Of a DNA stretch of 47,986 nucleotides, positions 40,827-47,986 are shown one piece after another. A program made the position numbers and the translations under genes. Under the pieces are notes generated by a model that saw nothing but the letters and a program-made list of their open reading frames with translations, was not told where the DNA came from and made no database searches. Source of the DNA: a virus; IMG/VR virus record IMGVR_UViG_3300033553_000668, positions 1 through 47,986 of that record; one strand, written 5' to 3'. Each line of letters starts with the position of its first letter. The first letter of the stretch is position 1.

Positions 40827-42007
40827 AACATATTGTCCAGCAGTTTCATTTTTTCGCAGGCTTCCGCGTTGACAATATGTACATAGATCATTGTTTCATT
40901 TATTTTGCTGTGGCCCAAAAGGCTTTGAAGCGTTTGCACATCGCCACCCATCCGCAGGAAATTGGTGGCGAAGGAATGCCTGGCCACGTGAAAGGAAACA
41001 TTTTTTTTGATTCCGCATAATGTGGCCACTATTTTCAGGCAGCGGTTGATCTCTTCATTGGTAATTCTTTTTACAAATAATCGTTTATCCTCCTGCAGGA
41101 TCTCCCGCAGCTTTCCGGAGACGGAAACATACTGCAGCTTTGTTGTCTTCTCGGTAATGAAAGTGAAATTATTCTTTTCTACCTGTTCCCTGGAGAGGTT
41201 CTGAACATCAGAAATTCTCAGGCCTGTAAAACAGGAGAAAAGGAAATACCCGGCGGCCAGTTTATAGCGGGGATTTACAAATTCAGATTTAAAGAGATCA
41301 AATATTTTCTTTATTTCAGCACTGCTCAAATCGGTACGGTTTCCTGCAGTACTTCCCACTTTGATATCAGAACTTTTAATGAGCATCTTGATGCCTTTCT
41401 TTTCTGCAGCGCTAACGAACTTTTTAATGGAGGCCATATTTGATTCTATGGTCACCGAAGTATTTCCGAGGCCACGGAAGTAACTGCGAATTTTAATGAG
41501 CATAGGTTCATCCAGCTCGGTAAAGAAAATTTCTTTCCGGAAGCGGCGCAGTTTTTCCAGTACGGCGTGGTGCCTTCTGAGGGTGCCCTTTTTAAGGATT
41601 GATTTTTCTTCCTTTATCTGGTAGTCAATAAACGCAAGGAAATCCAGGCGCGGGATGGCGTTGCGAAATTCTTCGCAAAACTTCTCCAGGGAAAGCTGCT
41701 TATTGGACAGCCTGAAAAGGGTATGGATGCTGGTTACTTTGGAATCAATGTTATCCAGGATAAGATTAAGATCCCTGCAGTGTTGGTTTATTGGTTGGAG
41801 CCTTTGGTCTTTTTTGATCCAGAGATCTGCCGGCACGTAGATATCAAGGGGGATCCTCTCCCGCTTACTGTGCTTGGTTACAAAAAGGTACAAGAGGGAT
41901 TCCCCTTTTGCATTTATGTAATCACGTTTTACAATGGTAGTATTCATTGACACAAACATATTTCTTGTGTCTACTACTGTGTCAAAAATCCTGTTTTCGC
42001 TTAGCAT
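40823..42007 (-). CDS. int: Tyrosine recombinase integrase, 394 aa
   Basis: Catalytic set: R264 (TGLRISDVQNL), a Lys in the beta hairpin near 290, H340-x-x-R343 (FHVARHSF), H366 (LGHSK) and nucleophile Y375 (IYVHI). Central SAM-like core-binding domain at about 120-215 and an N-terminal arm-binding domain before it. Typical length for Bacteroidota phage or transposon integrases. Integrates and excises the phage; the candidate attP lies just upstream of its start. Confidence 0.93.
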   Translation of the reverse strand: MLSENRIFDTVVDTRNMFVSMNTTIVKRDYINAKGESLLYLFVTKHSKRERIPLDIYVPADLWIKKDQRLQPINQHCRDLNLILDNIDSKVTSIHTLFRLSNKQLSLEKFCEEFRNAIPRLDFLAFIDYQIKEEKSILKKGTLRRHHAVLEKLRRFRKEIFFTELDEPMLIKIRSYFRGLGNTSVTIESNMASIKKFVSAAEKKGIKMLIKSSDIKVGSTAGNRTDLSSAEIKKIFDLFKSEFVNPRYKLAAGYFLFSCFTGLRISDVQNLSREQVEKNNFTFITEKTTKLQYVSVSGKLREILQEDKRLFVKRITNEEINRCLKIVATLCGIKKNVSFHVARHSFATNFLRMGGDVQTLQSLLGHSKINETMIYVHIVNAEACEKMKLLDNMF

Positions 42008-42154
42008 TTCACTTGTTTTTGAAATTAAATGAGTAAGGCACCAAGGGGCTTACCCCTTGATACCGCTCATTTAACAAGTGTTGCTGCTAAGCATTAGTGA
42101 CCCCGGAGGGAATCAGACTATGTAGCAAACACAAGGGTTAAAATAGCCTTTGTG
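42008..42154. other. Integrase leader with nested inverted repeats
   Basis: Nested arms CACTTGTT/AACAAGTG, AAATGAG/CTCATTT and AAGGGG/CCCCTT (about 42010-42080) would form a long hairpin in the integrase mRNA leader or a cruciform. It is followed rightward by a tRNA-end-like core. Part of CATTTAACAAGTGT...GCTAAGCA (42068-42093) recurs at 43482-43506. Confidence 0.6.
42098..42114 (-). other. Candidate attP core (tRNA 3'-end-like)
   Basis: On the minus strand the 17 bases GATT-CCCTC-CGGGGTC-A divide exactly like the end of a tRNA: T-loop end, T-stem, acceptor strand, discriminator. Integrases of this family often target tRNA ends, and the site lies about 90 bases upstream of int. No full tRNA is present. 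Inference from shape and place. Confidence 0.35.
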
Positions 42155-42487
42155 TCATTTCTGTGACAATTGGGCTTTCAATTCCTTTAAATTCTTCTCA
42201 ATATTTTCAATTAAAGTGTCCGGGGTAACCGGTATTTGGTAATCGCTTTCAGGTTCATTTAGGATCCTGGAGGGAGAGTCTTTTCTTAAAAGCCAGTTGA
42301 GATCCACTTCTGAAAAATATTCTATTACTTTTTGTACTACTTCTATAGGTGGAGTTCGCGCACCGCTAATGTATTGGTTCACAGAAACATTATTTACTCC
42401 TATTTCTTTTCCAAATTTTGTCTGGGAAAGCTTCCTCTCCTTCAGTAACAGCGCTAATTTTTCTCCAAACTCCATATTTAGACTCAT
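42155..42487 (-). CDS. CI-like XRE-family repressor, 110 aa
   Basis: N-terminal HTH (about 5-62): FGEKLALLLKERKLSQTKFG then KEIGVNNVSVNQYISGARTP, a standard XRE domain. Short acidic C-terminal helix (LIENIEKNLKELKAQLSQK) probably for dimerisation; no LexA-type peptidase domain, so not self-cleaving. Divergent from the early operon with operators between. Start MSLNMEF; the second Met is also possible. Likely maintains lysogeny. Confidence 0.82.
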   Translation of the reverse strand: MSLNMEFGEKLALLLKERKLSQTKFGKEIGVNNVSVNQYISGARTPPIEVVQKVIEYFSEVDLNWLLRKDSPSRILNEPESDYQIPVTPDTLIENIEKNLKELKAQLSQK

Positions 42488-42492
42488 TATAA

Positions 42493-42510
42493 ATTAGCCT
42501 TTCGGCTAAT
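42493..42510. promoter_or_regulatory. Operator 1 ATTAGCCTTTCGGCTAAT
   Basis: Perfect inverted repeat ATTAGC-N6-GCTAAT (arms extend one base), 5 bases upstream of the repressor ATG. Likely autoregulates the repressor gene. Confidence 0.7.
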
Positions 42511-42514
42511 ATTT

Positions 42515-42547
42515 GTTTGTTTATTAGCTGGCACGTTAATATATTTG
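42515..42547 (+). promoter_or_regulatory. Early rightward promoter
   Basis: TTTG near 42513-42518 as -33 element and a perfect -7 box TATATTTG at 42540-42547 with about a 21-base spacer. Operator 2 (42523-42540) fills the spacer. Drives the whole early operon from the ATG at 42566. Confidence 0.7.
42523..42540. promoter_or_regulatory. Operator 2 ATTAGCTGGCACGTTAAT
   Basis: Same 18-base layout as operator 1, with one changed base in the right arm (GTTAAT). Lies between the -33 and -7 elements of the early promoter, so binding would repress it. Confidence 0.65.
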
Positions 42548-42565
42548 TTACACATTAATACCTAT

Positions 42566-42844
42566 ATGAACACAAAAGTAAACAAGTTGATTGAGCTTTA
42601 CAATATGCGGTTGCACAAAGCAAATAGAATTGTACAGCTTTTAGACAATCATCTCCCCAAAAGGTTCTATGCCCTTGAAATTGCTCAGCGTTGCAGGAAG
42701 AAAAAAATTGATGTTTCTGCTCAAATAGTTAGAGATGTAAAAGGGTTTAGGACGAAAAACTCTAAGGTTCTGGATGTCATCGTAGGATTCGCAGTCGAAA
42801 ATGAAAAAGCCCAGAAAAGAATAGAGGAACAATTAGAAAAGTAA
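42566..42844 (+). CDS. First early protein (Cro/Cox position), 92 aa
   Basis: ATG 42566; an upstream TTG at 42545 would overlap the -7 box. Basic: MNTKVNKLIELYNMRLHKAN, with LLDNHLPKRFYALEIAQRCR then KKKIDVSAQIVRDVKGFRT. The middle could hold a winged-helix or HTH-like element, but I do not recognise the family. Position opposite the repressor suggests a Cro or excisionase role. It carries no detectable enzyme motif. Confidence 0.65.
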   Translation: MNTKVNKLIELYNMRLHKANRIVQLLDNHLPKRFYALEIAQRCRKKKIDVSAQIVRDVKGFRTKNSKVLDVIVGFAVENEKAQKRIEEQLEK

Positions 42845-42863
42845 CCAATTCAAATTTTAAACA

Positions 42864-43433
42864 ATGACTACAACAAATCGCAATCGTATCTATCCTGGAA
42901 TGCTCTGCAGCTCGATAGAATTCTTTACCGGAAAGAATGACAAATTAAAAGTATTATCCGGCGGGCAAGTTATGGAGTTTAAAAACTCTTCATACACCCA
43001 TCACCAGATCCTTAAAGAAGCAATCGAAAAGGATCCAGAGATCTTCACAATATTAAATGAATGGTACCCCCAATCTGAGCTGAAAAGATTAATCCAATTC
43101 GGGAGCTGCAGGTTTGGCGGATTGGATTTTCAGCCAGATGTAATTGATTTCAAATTACAAGAGGGGGAATATACTGAATGCGCAGCACGGGAATTTTGCC
43201 CAGGCGCAGGTATTCTTTGCCATAAACCCCAATATAAAGGTGTAAGCCTTGAATTTTTAGAAGTTAAAATCCTTCAGGCCTTATCTACTACAGATACTAA
43301 TGAAACCATTGCCGAAAAATTGTCAATGGCTTTAGGATCCTTTCACCTGGCAAAGAAAAATCTGTATCAAAAATTAGGTATTCAAACAAAACAGGAAGCG
43401 ACAATGATCAGTCGGGACCTTAATCTCATTTAG
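42864..43433 (+). CDS. LuxR-type HTH transcriptional regulator, 189 aa
   Basis: The C-terminal 60 residues (about 128-189) have the GerE/LuxR helix-turn-helix pattern: LEFLEVKILQALSTTDTNET, then IAEKLSMALGSFHLAKKNLY and QKLGIQTK. Middle region has four Cys/His (CAAREFCPGAGILCH), possibly metal-binding. N-terminal part unrecognised. Leader box upstream. A DNA-binding regulator expressed early is the best local candidate for the activator of the GTCACACCTTAA late promoters; this is inference. Confidence 0.75.
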   Translation: MTTTNRNRIYPGMLCSSIEFFTGKNDKLKVLSGGQVMEFKNSSYTHHQILKEAIEKDPEIFTILNEWYPQSELKRLIQFGSCRFGGLDFQPDVIDFKLQEGEYTECAAREFCPGAGILCHKPQYKGVSLEFLEVKILQALSTTDTNETIAEKLSMALGSFHLAKKNLYQKLGIQTKQEATMISRDLNLI

Positions 43434-43481
43434 CGGGTGGCCCTACCTCACCAGTTGAATATATGTTCTTTCAATTACCCA

Positions 43482-43506
43482 CATTTAACAAGTGTGATGC
43501 TAAGCA
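43482..43506. repeat. Second copy of CATTTAACAAGTGT...GCTAAGCA
   Basis: Imperfect direct repeat of 42068-42093, with 3 instead of 4 bases in the middle. Both are followed within 7 bases by ACCCCG. The copies frame the immunity region; integrase arm sites or relics of a rearrangement. Confidence 0.5.
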
Positions 43507-43531
43507 AACCCCGTCGAAGGGCGGGGTTTTT
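43506..43531 (+). terminator. Terminator/attenuator in the early operon
   Basis: AAACCCCG and CGGGGTTT with an 8-base loop, then TT-A-TT. About 70 bases after the LuxR-type gene. Early transcription must pass it to reach the primase, so antitermination or partial readthrough is likely. Confidence 0.7.
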
Positions 43532-43561
43532 ATTAAAAACGAAACTTTAAATTTTATAAAT

Positions 43562-43837
43562 ATGACTACTACAATGCCATCCGTAACGGTTAAAAAGAAT
43601 TTCAGAACTGAAGCTGTTTTCTTAGAACAACTGGAAGCAATTTTCCAAAAAGATTTTAACGCAAGGATTACTCCAGGGGAGGAACAGGGATCCATTATTA
43701 AAGCTGTGATCAACACAGAAGAGAAACTGGAACTGGACACCATAAGGAAACTTGTAAATCTTGCTGCGGCTTACAAGATCAAGCTCAAGATTGGCCGGTC
43801 TGGTGCCGGTTTGAAAATTCAATTTGGTAAAGATTAA
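43562..43837 (+). CDS. Hypothetical early protein, 91 aa
   Basis: ATG 43562; the longer frame from 43463 would run through the terminator. MTTTMPSVTVKKNFRTEAVF, then VINTEEKLELDTIRKLVNLA; ends KIGRSGAGLKIQFGKD. Compact alpha/beta protein, basic tail. Between two hairpins. Function unknown. Confidence 0.65.
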   Translation: MTTTMPSVTVKKNFRTEAVFLEQLEAIFQKDFNARITPGEEQGSIIKAVINTEEKLELDTIRKLVNLAAAYKIKLKIGRSGAGLKIQFGKD

Positions 43838-43869
43838 AATTTCACCCCAACAGATTGATGTTTAACCCC

Positions 43870-43894
43870 AAGTCCCGTCTCCGGACGGGATTTT
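43870..43894 (+). terminator. Second hairpin in the early operon
   Basis: GTCCCGTC and GACGGGAT with loop TCCG (one wobble pair), followed by TTTT. Weaker than the previous one; possible attenuator. Confidence 0.55.
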
Positions 43895-43908
43895 ACCCCC
43901 TCTAAATT

Positions 43909-44133
43909 ATGTGTGTAAAGATACAGTTGATAAAATCTAAAATTAATGTCCTTAATGCTCAAATAGCGCAGTTCCACGATAGCCAGTTGTTTTCCCCTAC
44001 GGAAATAGCTGAGCTTACTGCGCCATTGGTACCCAAAGTAATGGAGCTGCAGGAAGAAAAAGTAAAGTTGCAAGCCCGTGAATATGAAGTTGTAGATGCA
44101 GAAGCTTTAACCCCCCTAAAGCAGTATAATTAA
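43909..44133 (+). CDS. Small coiled-coil protein, 74 aa
   Basis: MCVKIQLIKSKINVLNAQIA and a Leu/Glu/Lys-rich helix (KVMELQEEKVKLQAREYEVV). Last base shared with the primase ATG (TAATG), so coupled to the replication gene. May be a loader or accessory factor; unproven. Confidence 0.6.
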   Translation: MCVKIQLIKSKINVLNAQIAQFHDSQLFSPTEIAELTAPLVPKVMELQEEKVKLQAREYEVVDAEALTPLKQYN

Positions 44134-47100
44134 TGCCATTTATAAAACCTGAGATTGTAGAGAAGATTTTTGAGACTTCCGATATGGTGGAAGTAATCAA
44201 AGATTTTGTGGAGTTAAAAAAATCTGGAGCCACCCTGAAGGGCCTCAGTCCATTTGTTTCCGAAAAATCTGGAAGCTTTATGGTTTCTCCGGCCAAAGGT
44301 ATTTGGAAATGTTTTTCTTCTGGTAAGGGAGGTAACAACGCTGTTAGTTTTCTTAAAGCCAAGAGCGATCTTTCCTATATCCAGGCAATAGAATGGCTGG
44401 GCAAAAAATATTCTATTGACATAGAATATGATGACAGCGAATACGCCAAGGAATACCAGATCAAACAGGAAAAAAGGGAGGAGCTTCGCCCTTTACTGGA
44501 ATCTGTAATAAGGAAATATGAGAAAGCCTTCGAGGATCTTCCGGAGGATCACCCTGCCAAAATTGAAGTTTATCAGAAAAGAAAATACAATCCTGAGATT
44601 GTTGAAGCTTATCGTATAGGATATGCACCAGGTAGAAAATTTATTTATAACCTGTGCGTGGAGAATGGCCGTAAGCACGATGCCATTGAATTAGGCCTTA
44701 TAAACGAAAATAACGACAAGTGGTATGATAGGGTTATTTATCCTTTAATTGACCGGAAAGGCACTTCCCTTGCCCCTGTTGGGCTTGCAGGCAGACGGTT
44801 ATCTGATGATAATAAGTATGCCAAATGGATGAATTCCTCTGATTCTGAACTGTATCAAAAAGATGTTTTTTGGTATGGTATGGATAAGGCCAGGGAAGAA
44901 ATTGTAAAGCAAGGGGAGGCTTGGTTGGTAGAAGGTTACAATGATGTGATCGCCTGGCAAACAAATGGGATCCCAAATACAATTGCCTCTTGTGGAACTG
45001 CTATTGCCAGGAAGCAAATGCACGCTTTGAAAAAGCTTTGCAGCAAAATAGTTTTTTGTTTTGATCCAGATGGCGCAGGAAAAACGGCTATGCTAAAATA
45101 CATTCCTGAATTTATTCGCCTTGGCTTTCGGGTGCAGATGGTTTTCTTATCGCCCTCTCTGGATCCTGATGACTTTGTACGTTTCTGGGATTCATCTGTA
45201 AAGAAATTTAGCCTTGCAGATCTTGGAACGAATCCAGATTACAGGGAAGATGGTTTTAAATTCCTGATGGCTGAGAGTTTTAAAGGGAAGGATGAAATTG
45301 ATATTGCTAAGGAAACCAAGACCCTTTCTCTTCTTATTGCTAAAATTGAAGATGAAGCAATGCGCTCCATTTATGCAGACTGGCTGGCCAAGGAGAGTGG
45401 TGTAAAAGCTACCCAGATTAAATCTTATTTAAAGGCTTCTGTAGAGAAGATTATAAAAACACTTACACCAGAGGAAGATGAATTTTACCGGCTTCCTCCA
45501 AGTGTAAAGATTCCCCTGGATAATCTACGGCCAACCATAGAAAGGTATCAGCTGTTTATGGCCAATACCCAAATATGGATTCAGGGCAAGAATGGCCCGC
45601 CGTACAGCTTTAGATCTGTGAGCAATTTTTCCATAGAGATTATCCAGCATATGCAGGATGAGAAATTCCCAATGAAATTGGTAAGGATTAAAAATGTTCA
45701 CGGCCTGCAGCGCATTTTTGATATGCAGAGTGCAGATATGAACTCACCTATGGCCTTTGAAAATGCGGTAACTGCTCACGGGAATTTCAGGTGGAAAGGA
45801 GACCGCGGGGATCACGAGCTGTTAAAGACATTCCTTTTTGATGGAATGGGTACCGGGAGGAAAATTGATGTACTTGGATGGCAGCCAGAAGGATTTTGGG
45901 TATGGAATAACAAGATCTCTGTACCAACCGGGGAAGAGATTACCCTGGACGAGAACGGCGTATTTGAAAAAGATTCTGTTTCATATTACATTCCATCGGC
46001 TAACAGGATCTATCGTTCCAATCTTTACAAATACGAGGCGCAAAAGAAAGTGGTTTATAAGGAAACCACGGTTACTTTTCAAAATTACACTTCCCAGGTG
46101 TTGAAGGTTCACCGGCAGCACGGGATGATGGGAATCTTGTTTTCTGTGGCCAGTATGTTCCAGGACATCGTAGTAAGCGAGCTTAACTTTTTTCCTATGC
46201 TTTTCTTGTTTGGTCCTGCGAGTTCGGGGAAGGATCAGTTGGCAGATGTTTGTCAATCCTTTTTTGGATTTCCGCAAACGGCCATCAACCTTGAAGGTGG
46301 TGTAAGTACAATCAAAGCCCAAGTACGAGAATTTGCACAGTTCAGCAATACCATTTCACAGCTTTCAGAATATAAGAACGGGGATCCAAAGCTCGACGGG
46401 GTACTAAAAGGACTCTGGGACAGGAGAGGATATAAGCGTGGAAATATTGACAGCCACGTAGGAACCGAGAGTATTCCAATTCTCTCAGCTGTTTTAATGA
46501 CCGGTAACTATGCGCCCGATCAGGAAGCATTGATAACCAGGTTCATCTGGGAGTTTATGGATAAAACTATTTTCAATGATGCTGAAATAAAGGAATACGA
46601 GAAGCTGAGCGATATGACCAAGAAGGGGATCTCTTGTTATACCGATGAGTTTATGAAGCATCGCGAGGCGGTGAAAAATAACTTCAAGTATAAGTTCAGG
46701 GAATTTAAAGCCACCCTGGGCCAAAGGAAACCTGAAGCCGTGAGCAGGATTGTCGCCAATCTTTCTGTCTTAGGAACCTTCTACCAGATGTTTGCCAACG
46801 TGATGAATTTTACATTCACCCACGAACAGATGATGGCGCATTTTGAAGATACCATAGACAAGCAGATGAATAAGATGAATAGCGCCAGCACGATTAACCG
46901 TTGGTGGGATTGTTTCTTGGCCAGTATGCGCGGTACTCTTACAGATCAAATACGTGTGGGCAGGGATTTTAAAATTGATGGAGATAAGATCTATTTCAAT
47001 TTTACCAGCTGCTATAACCGTGTACAGCGCCAGTGGTTCTCACAGTACAGAGATAATGCACCGGCCAAAGGTGTGATGATGGACAGCCTGAAGAAAGACA

Positions 47101-47351
47101 AGTCCTGGATAGATGACTGCAAAGGAACCAGGATGGCTGCAGGTCGTGATTCTAAAGCAACCAGTGCATACATCGTGAACATCAATGAAATTCCTATCAA
47201 GGATGAAATCAAGTTTGCTGTAGACTTCCAGCTCAACGAGCACAGTCTATTTGCTAACCCTGACACTGGCCAATCTGGTGATATGTTCTCACCCCCTGCG
47301 ACCCCCGATAAAAAAAATAATAGTAAGGGCAAGGACGATTTGCCATTTTGA
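44133..47351 (+). CDS. Primase-helicase replication protein, 1072 aa
   Basis: Residues about 1-100 match the DnaG CHC2 zinc domain in shape, but the ligands are largely lost: S39-P-F-V42 replaces C-P-F-H and C60-F-S-S63 replaces C-x-x-C. The TOPRIM domain is intact: W-L-V-E-G-Y near 265 and D-P-D-G-A-G near 310. After a long linker, an AAA+ region has F-G-P-A-S-S-G-K-D (about 692-700) with Asp instead of Ser/Thr. It should prime and unwind phage DNA. The origin-like repeats begin at its 3' end. Fused primase-helicases are common in phages. Confidence 0.85.
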   Translation: MPFIKPEIVEKIFETSDMVEVIKDFVELKKSGATLKGLSPFVSEKSGSFMVSPAKGIWKCFSSGKGGNNAVSFLKAKSDLSYIQAIEWLGKKYSIDIEYDDSEYAKEYQIKQEKREELRPLLESVIRKYEKAFEDLPEDHPAKIEVYQKRKYNPEIVEAYRIGYAPGRKFIYNLCVENGRKHDAIELGLINENNDKWYDRVIYPLIDRKGTSLAPVGLAGRRLSDDNKYAKWMNSSDSELYQKDVFWYGMDKAREEIVKQGEAWLVEGYNDVIAWQTNGIPNTIASCGTAIARKQMHALKKLCSKIVFCFDPDGAGKTAMLKYIPEFIRLGFRVQMVFLSPSLDPDDFVRFWDSSVKKFSLADLGTNPDYREDGFKFLMAESFKGKDEIDIAKETKTLSLLIAKIEDEAMRSIYADWLAKESGVKATQIKSYLKASVEKIIKTLTPEEDEFYRLPPSVKIPLDNLRPTIERYQLFMANTQIWIQGKNGPPYSFRSVSNFSIEIIQHMQDEKFPMKLVRIKNVHGLQRIFDMQSADMNSPMAFENAVTAHGNFRWKGDRGDHELLKTFLFDGMGTGRKIDVLGWQPEGFWVWNNKISVPTGEEITLDENGVFEKDSVSYYIPSANRIYRSNLYKYEAQKKVVYKETTVTFQNYTSQVLKVHRQHGMMGILFSVASMFQDIVVSELNFFPMLFLFGPASSGKDQLADVCQSFFGFPQTAINLEGGVSTIKAQVREFAQFSNTISQLSEYKNGDPKLDGVLKGLWDRRGYKRGNIDSHVGTESIPILSAVLMTGNYAPDQEALITRFIWEFMDKTIFNDAEIKEYEKLSDMTKKGISCYTDEFMKHREAVKNNFKYKFREFKATLGQRKPEAVSRIVANLSVLGTFYQMFANVMNFTFTHEQMMAHFEDTIDKQMNKMNSASTINRWWDCFLASMRGTLTDQIRVGRDFKIDGDKIYFNFTSCYNRVQRQWFSQYRDNAPAKGVMMDSLKKDKSWIDDCKGTRMAAGRDSKATSAYIVNINEIPIKDEIKFAVDFQLNEHSLFANPDTGQSGDMFSPPATPDKKNNSKGKDDLPF

Positions 47352-47353
47352 AC

Positions 47354-47542
47354 TTCAAACACATCAACACATTTATAAATAACAGATAAAGTACTATAAA
47401 TCAAGAAATTATTAAAAAAAAGATGTGTTGAAAAGGTGTTGAAACGGTTTGAAAGTGTTTGAAGTTGTTTTGGGGTTCAAACACAATCAACACATATTAA
47501 CAGATAATTAACTGAAAATCAGGGGTGTTGATGTGTTGAAAC
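47354..47542. repeat. Iteron cluster, candidate replication origin
   Basis: At least nine copies of a unit like (G)TGTTGA or GTTTGAAA. On the plus strand they start near 47425, 47436, 47447 and 47456 (10-11 bases apart, in helical phase) and again near 47524 and 47532. Inverted copies lie at 47354-47371 and 47476-47494. AT-rich tracts lie between. It sits right after the primase-helicase gene, with no reading frame: the layout of an initiator-bound origin. Confidence 0.7.
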
Positions 47543-47575
47543 TCAAATCCCATTTTTAACTATACACGAGAAAAA

Positions 47576-47833
47576 ATGATAAAAAAAATTGAACTCCGTC
47601 CTGCAGTAGCAGATGATTTAAAAGAAGATCAACAAACATTGAAAATTGGACAGCCTTACCTGGTGAGCCCAGATGGTGGAGAAACCGTGAATGGAATTTA
47701 TGTCCTACAGGGAGATGAGGATCCATTTGTACTTAAGAGTTACCTGCTAAGCGGGAGATTATTTGTTCCCCTTAATGATTTTCACTTTATGAATTTTATA
47801 AAAGCGACCCCCAATGACGTATACCAAGATTGA
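47576..47833 (+). CDS. Hypothetical early protein, 85 aa
   Basis: MIKKIELRPAVADDLKEDQQ, then LKIGQPYLVSPDGGETVNGI and RLFVPLNDFHFMNFIKATPN. Small beta-rich protein, first gene after the iterons. Its last 20 bases overlap the gene that spans the circle join. No recognised family. Confidence 0.65.
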   Translation: MIKKIELRPAVADDLKEDQQTLKIGQPYLVSPDGGETVNGIYVLQGDEDPFVLKSYLLSGRLFVPLNDFHFMNFIKATPNDVYQD

Positions 47834-47986
47834 AATTGCTTACATCCTGGGCAATTGCCACAAAAAGGAAGAGGTACTGGAAGCTGTTAGGAGATTCAGG
47901 TACCTAATGATTGAGGCAGAACAGCAACATTTAATGTTTATGGAGCTCATTGCAAAAAAGCGAATGGAATACTTAATAAAAATCAA
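47814..47986 (+). CDS. Small hypothetical early protein, 5' part (gene spans the circle join)
   Basis: An ATG at 47814 opens a frame reading MTYTKIEIAYILGNCHKKEE and on through the repeat to the window end. On the closed circle it continues from base 142 to a TAA at 143-145, giving a basic, helix-rich protein of about 58 residues without a recognised domain. It overlaps the end of the 85-codon gene at 47576, as expected of a tightly packed early operon. Its uninterrupted frame across the join independently supports circularity. Function unknown. Confidence 0.8.
   Translation, partial: MTYTKIEIAYILGNCHKKEEVLEAVRRFRYLMIEAEQQHLMFMELIAKKRMEYLIKI
47846..47986. repeat. Terminal direct repeat, right copy
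   Basis: Exact copy of 1-141; see the left copy. Remove one copy before counting genes or length. Confidence 0.97.

Noticed and set aside
1-47986. CRISPR array, complete tRNA genes, reverse transcriptase or insertion sequences
   Set aside because: I saw no regularly spaced repeats with spacers, no full tRNA cloverleaf, no RT motif and no transposase; the only recombinase is the integrase.

Overview
This window is a complete, circularly closed genome of a temperate tailed phage (siphovirus-like) of a Bacteroidota host, most likely a flavobacterium. The first 141 bases (1-141) recur exactly as the last 141 (47846-47986), and one small gene reads straight through that join. The unit genome is therefore 47,845 bp, and the repeat is either assembly overlap or terminal redundancy. 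The host assignment rests on low GC, promoter -7 boxes of the Bacteroidota type (TAnnTTTG), A/T-rich leaders without Shine-Dalgarno sequences, and protein families typical of flavobacterial phages.

Layout. (1) Early, rightward: from the immunity region at about 42.5 kb through a Cro-position protein (42566), a LuxR-type HTH protein (42864), a primase-helicase (44133) and an iteron-rich candidate replication origin (47354-47542). It continues across the circle join into small early genes, a PAPS-reductase-like PP-loop protein (1599), an ASCH-like protein (2346) and a UVR-motif protein (3421). (2) A 0.7-kb noncoding hub (4003-4719) holds a tiny leftward membrane-peptide gene, an opposing promoter and terminator that would make an antisense RNA, and two perfect palindromes. 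(3) Late, rightward, 4.7-40.8 kb: lysis cassette (lipoprotein, holin, GH19-type endolysin, single-protein spanin candidate); S49 protease, major capsid and tail-tube-like protein; a gene pair joined by a probable -1 frameshift; terminase; portal and connector genes; a membrane HIRAN-BRCT gene; tail fibres; a secreted zincin; tape measure; and distal tail/hub proteins. (4) A leftward accessory cassette (16.3-18.5 kb: methylase-like, ArdC-N-like, RadC) is inserted between terminase and portal. (5) A leftward integrase and a CI-like repressor with a candidate attP between them mark the phage as temperate.

Regulation is the most striking part. Six late transcription units start just downstream of a nearly invariant box GTCACACCTTAA. 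In five of the six, a -7 box (consensus TAnnYTTG) begins exactly 27 bases after the first base of the box. This looks like a phage-specific late promoter class, probably read with a phage-encoded activator. A separate 18-bp operator (ATTAGC-N6-GCTAAT) occurs twice in the repressor/early-promoter region and once abutting the late promoter of the tail-fibre unit. A third 17-bp operator is shared by the leftward cassette and a small gene in the connector operon.

Two 2-kb stretches, the leftward cassette and the second tail-fibre gene, contain no GATC although GATC is common elsewhere, which suggests that both were acquired by recombination. Function calls come from motifs and gene order only; no database search was possible.
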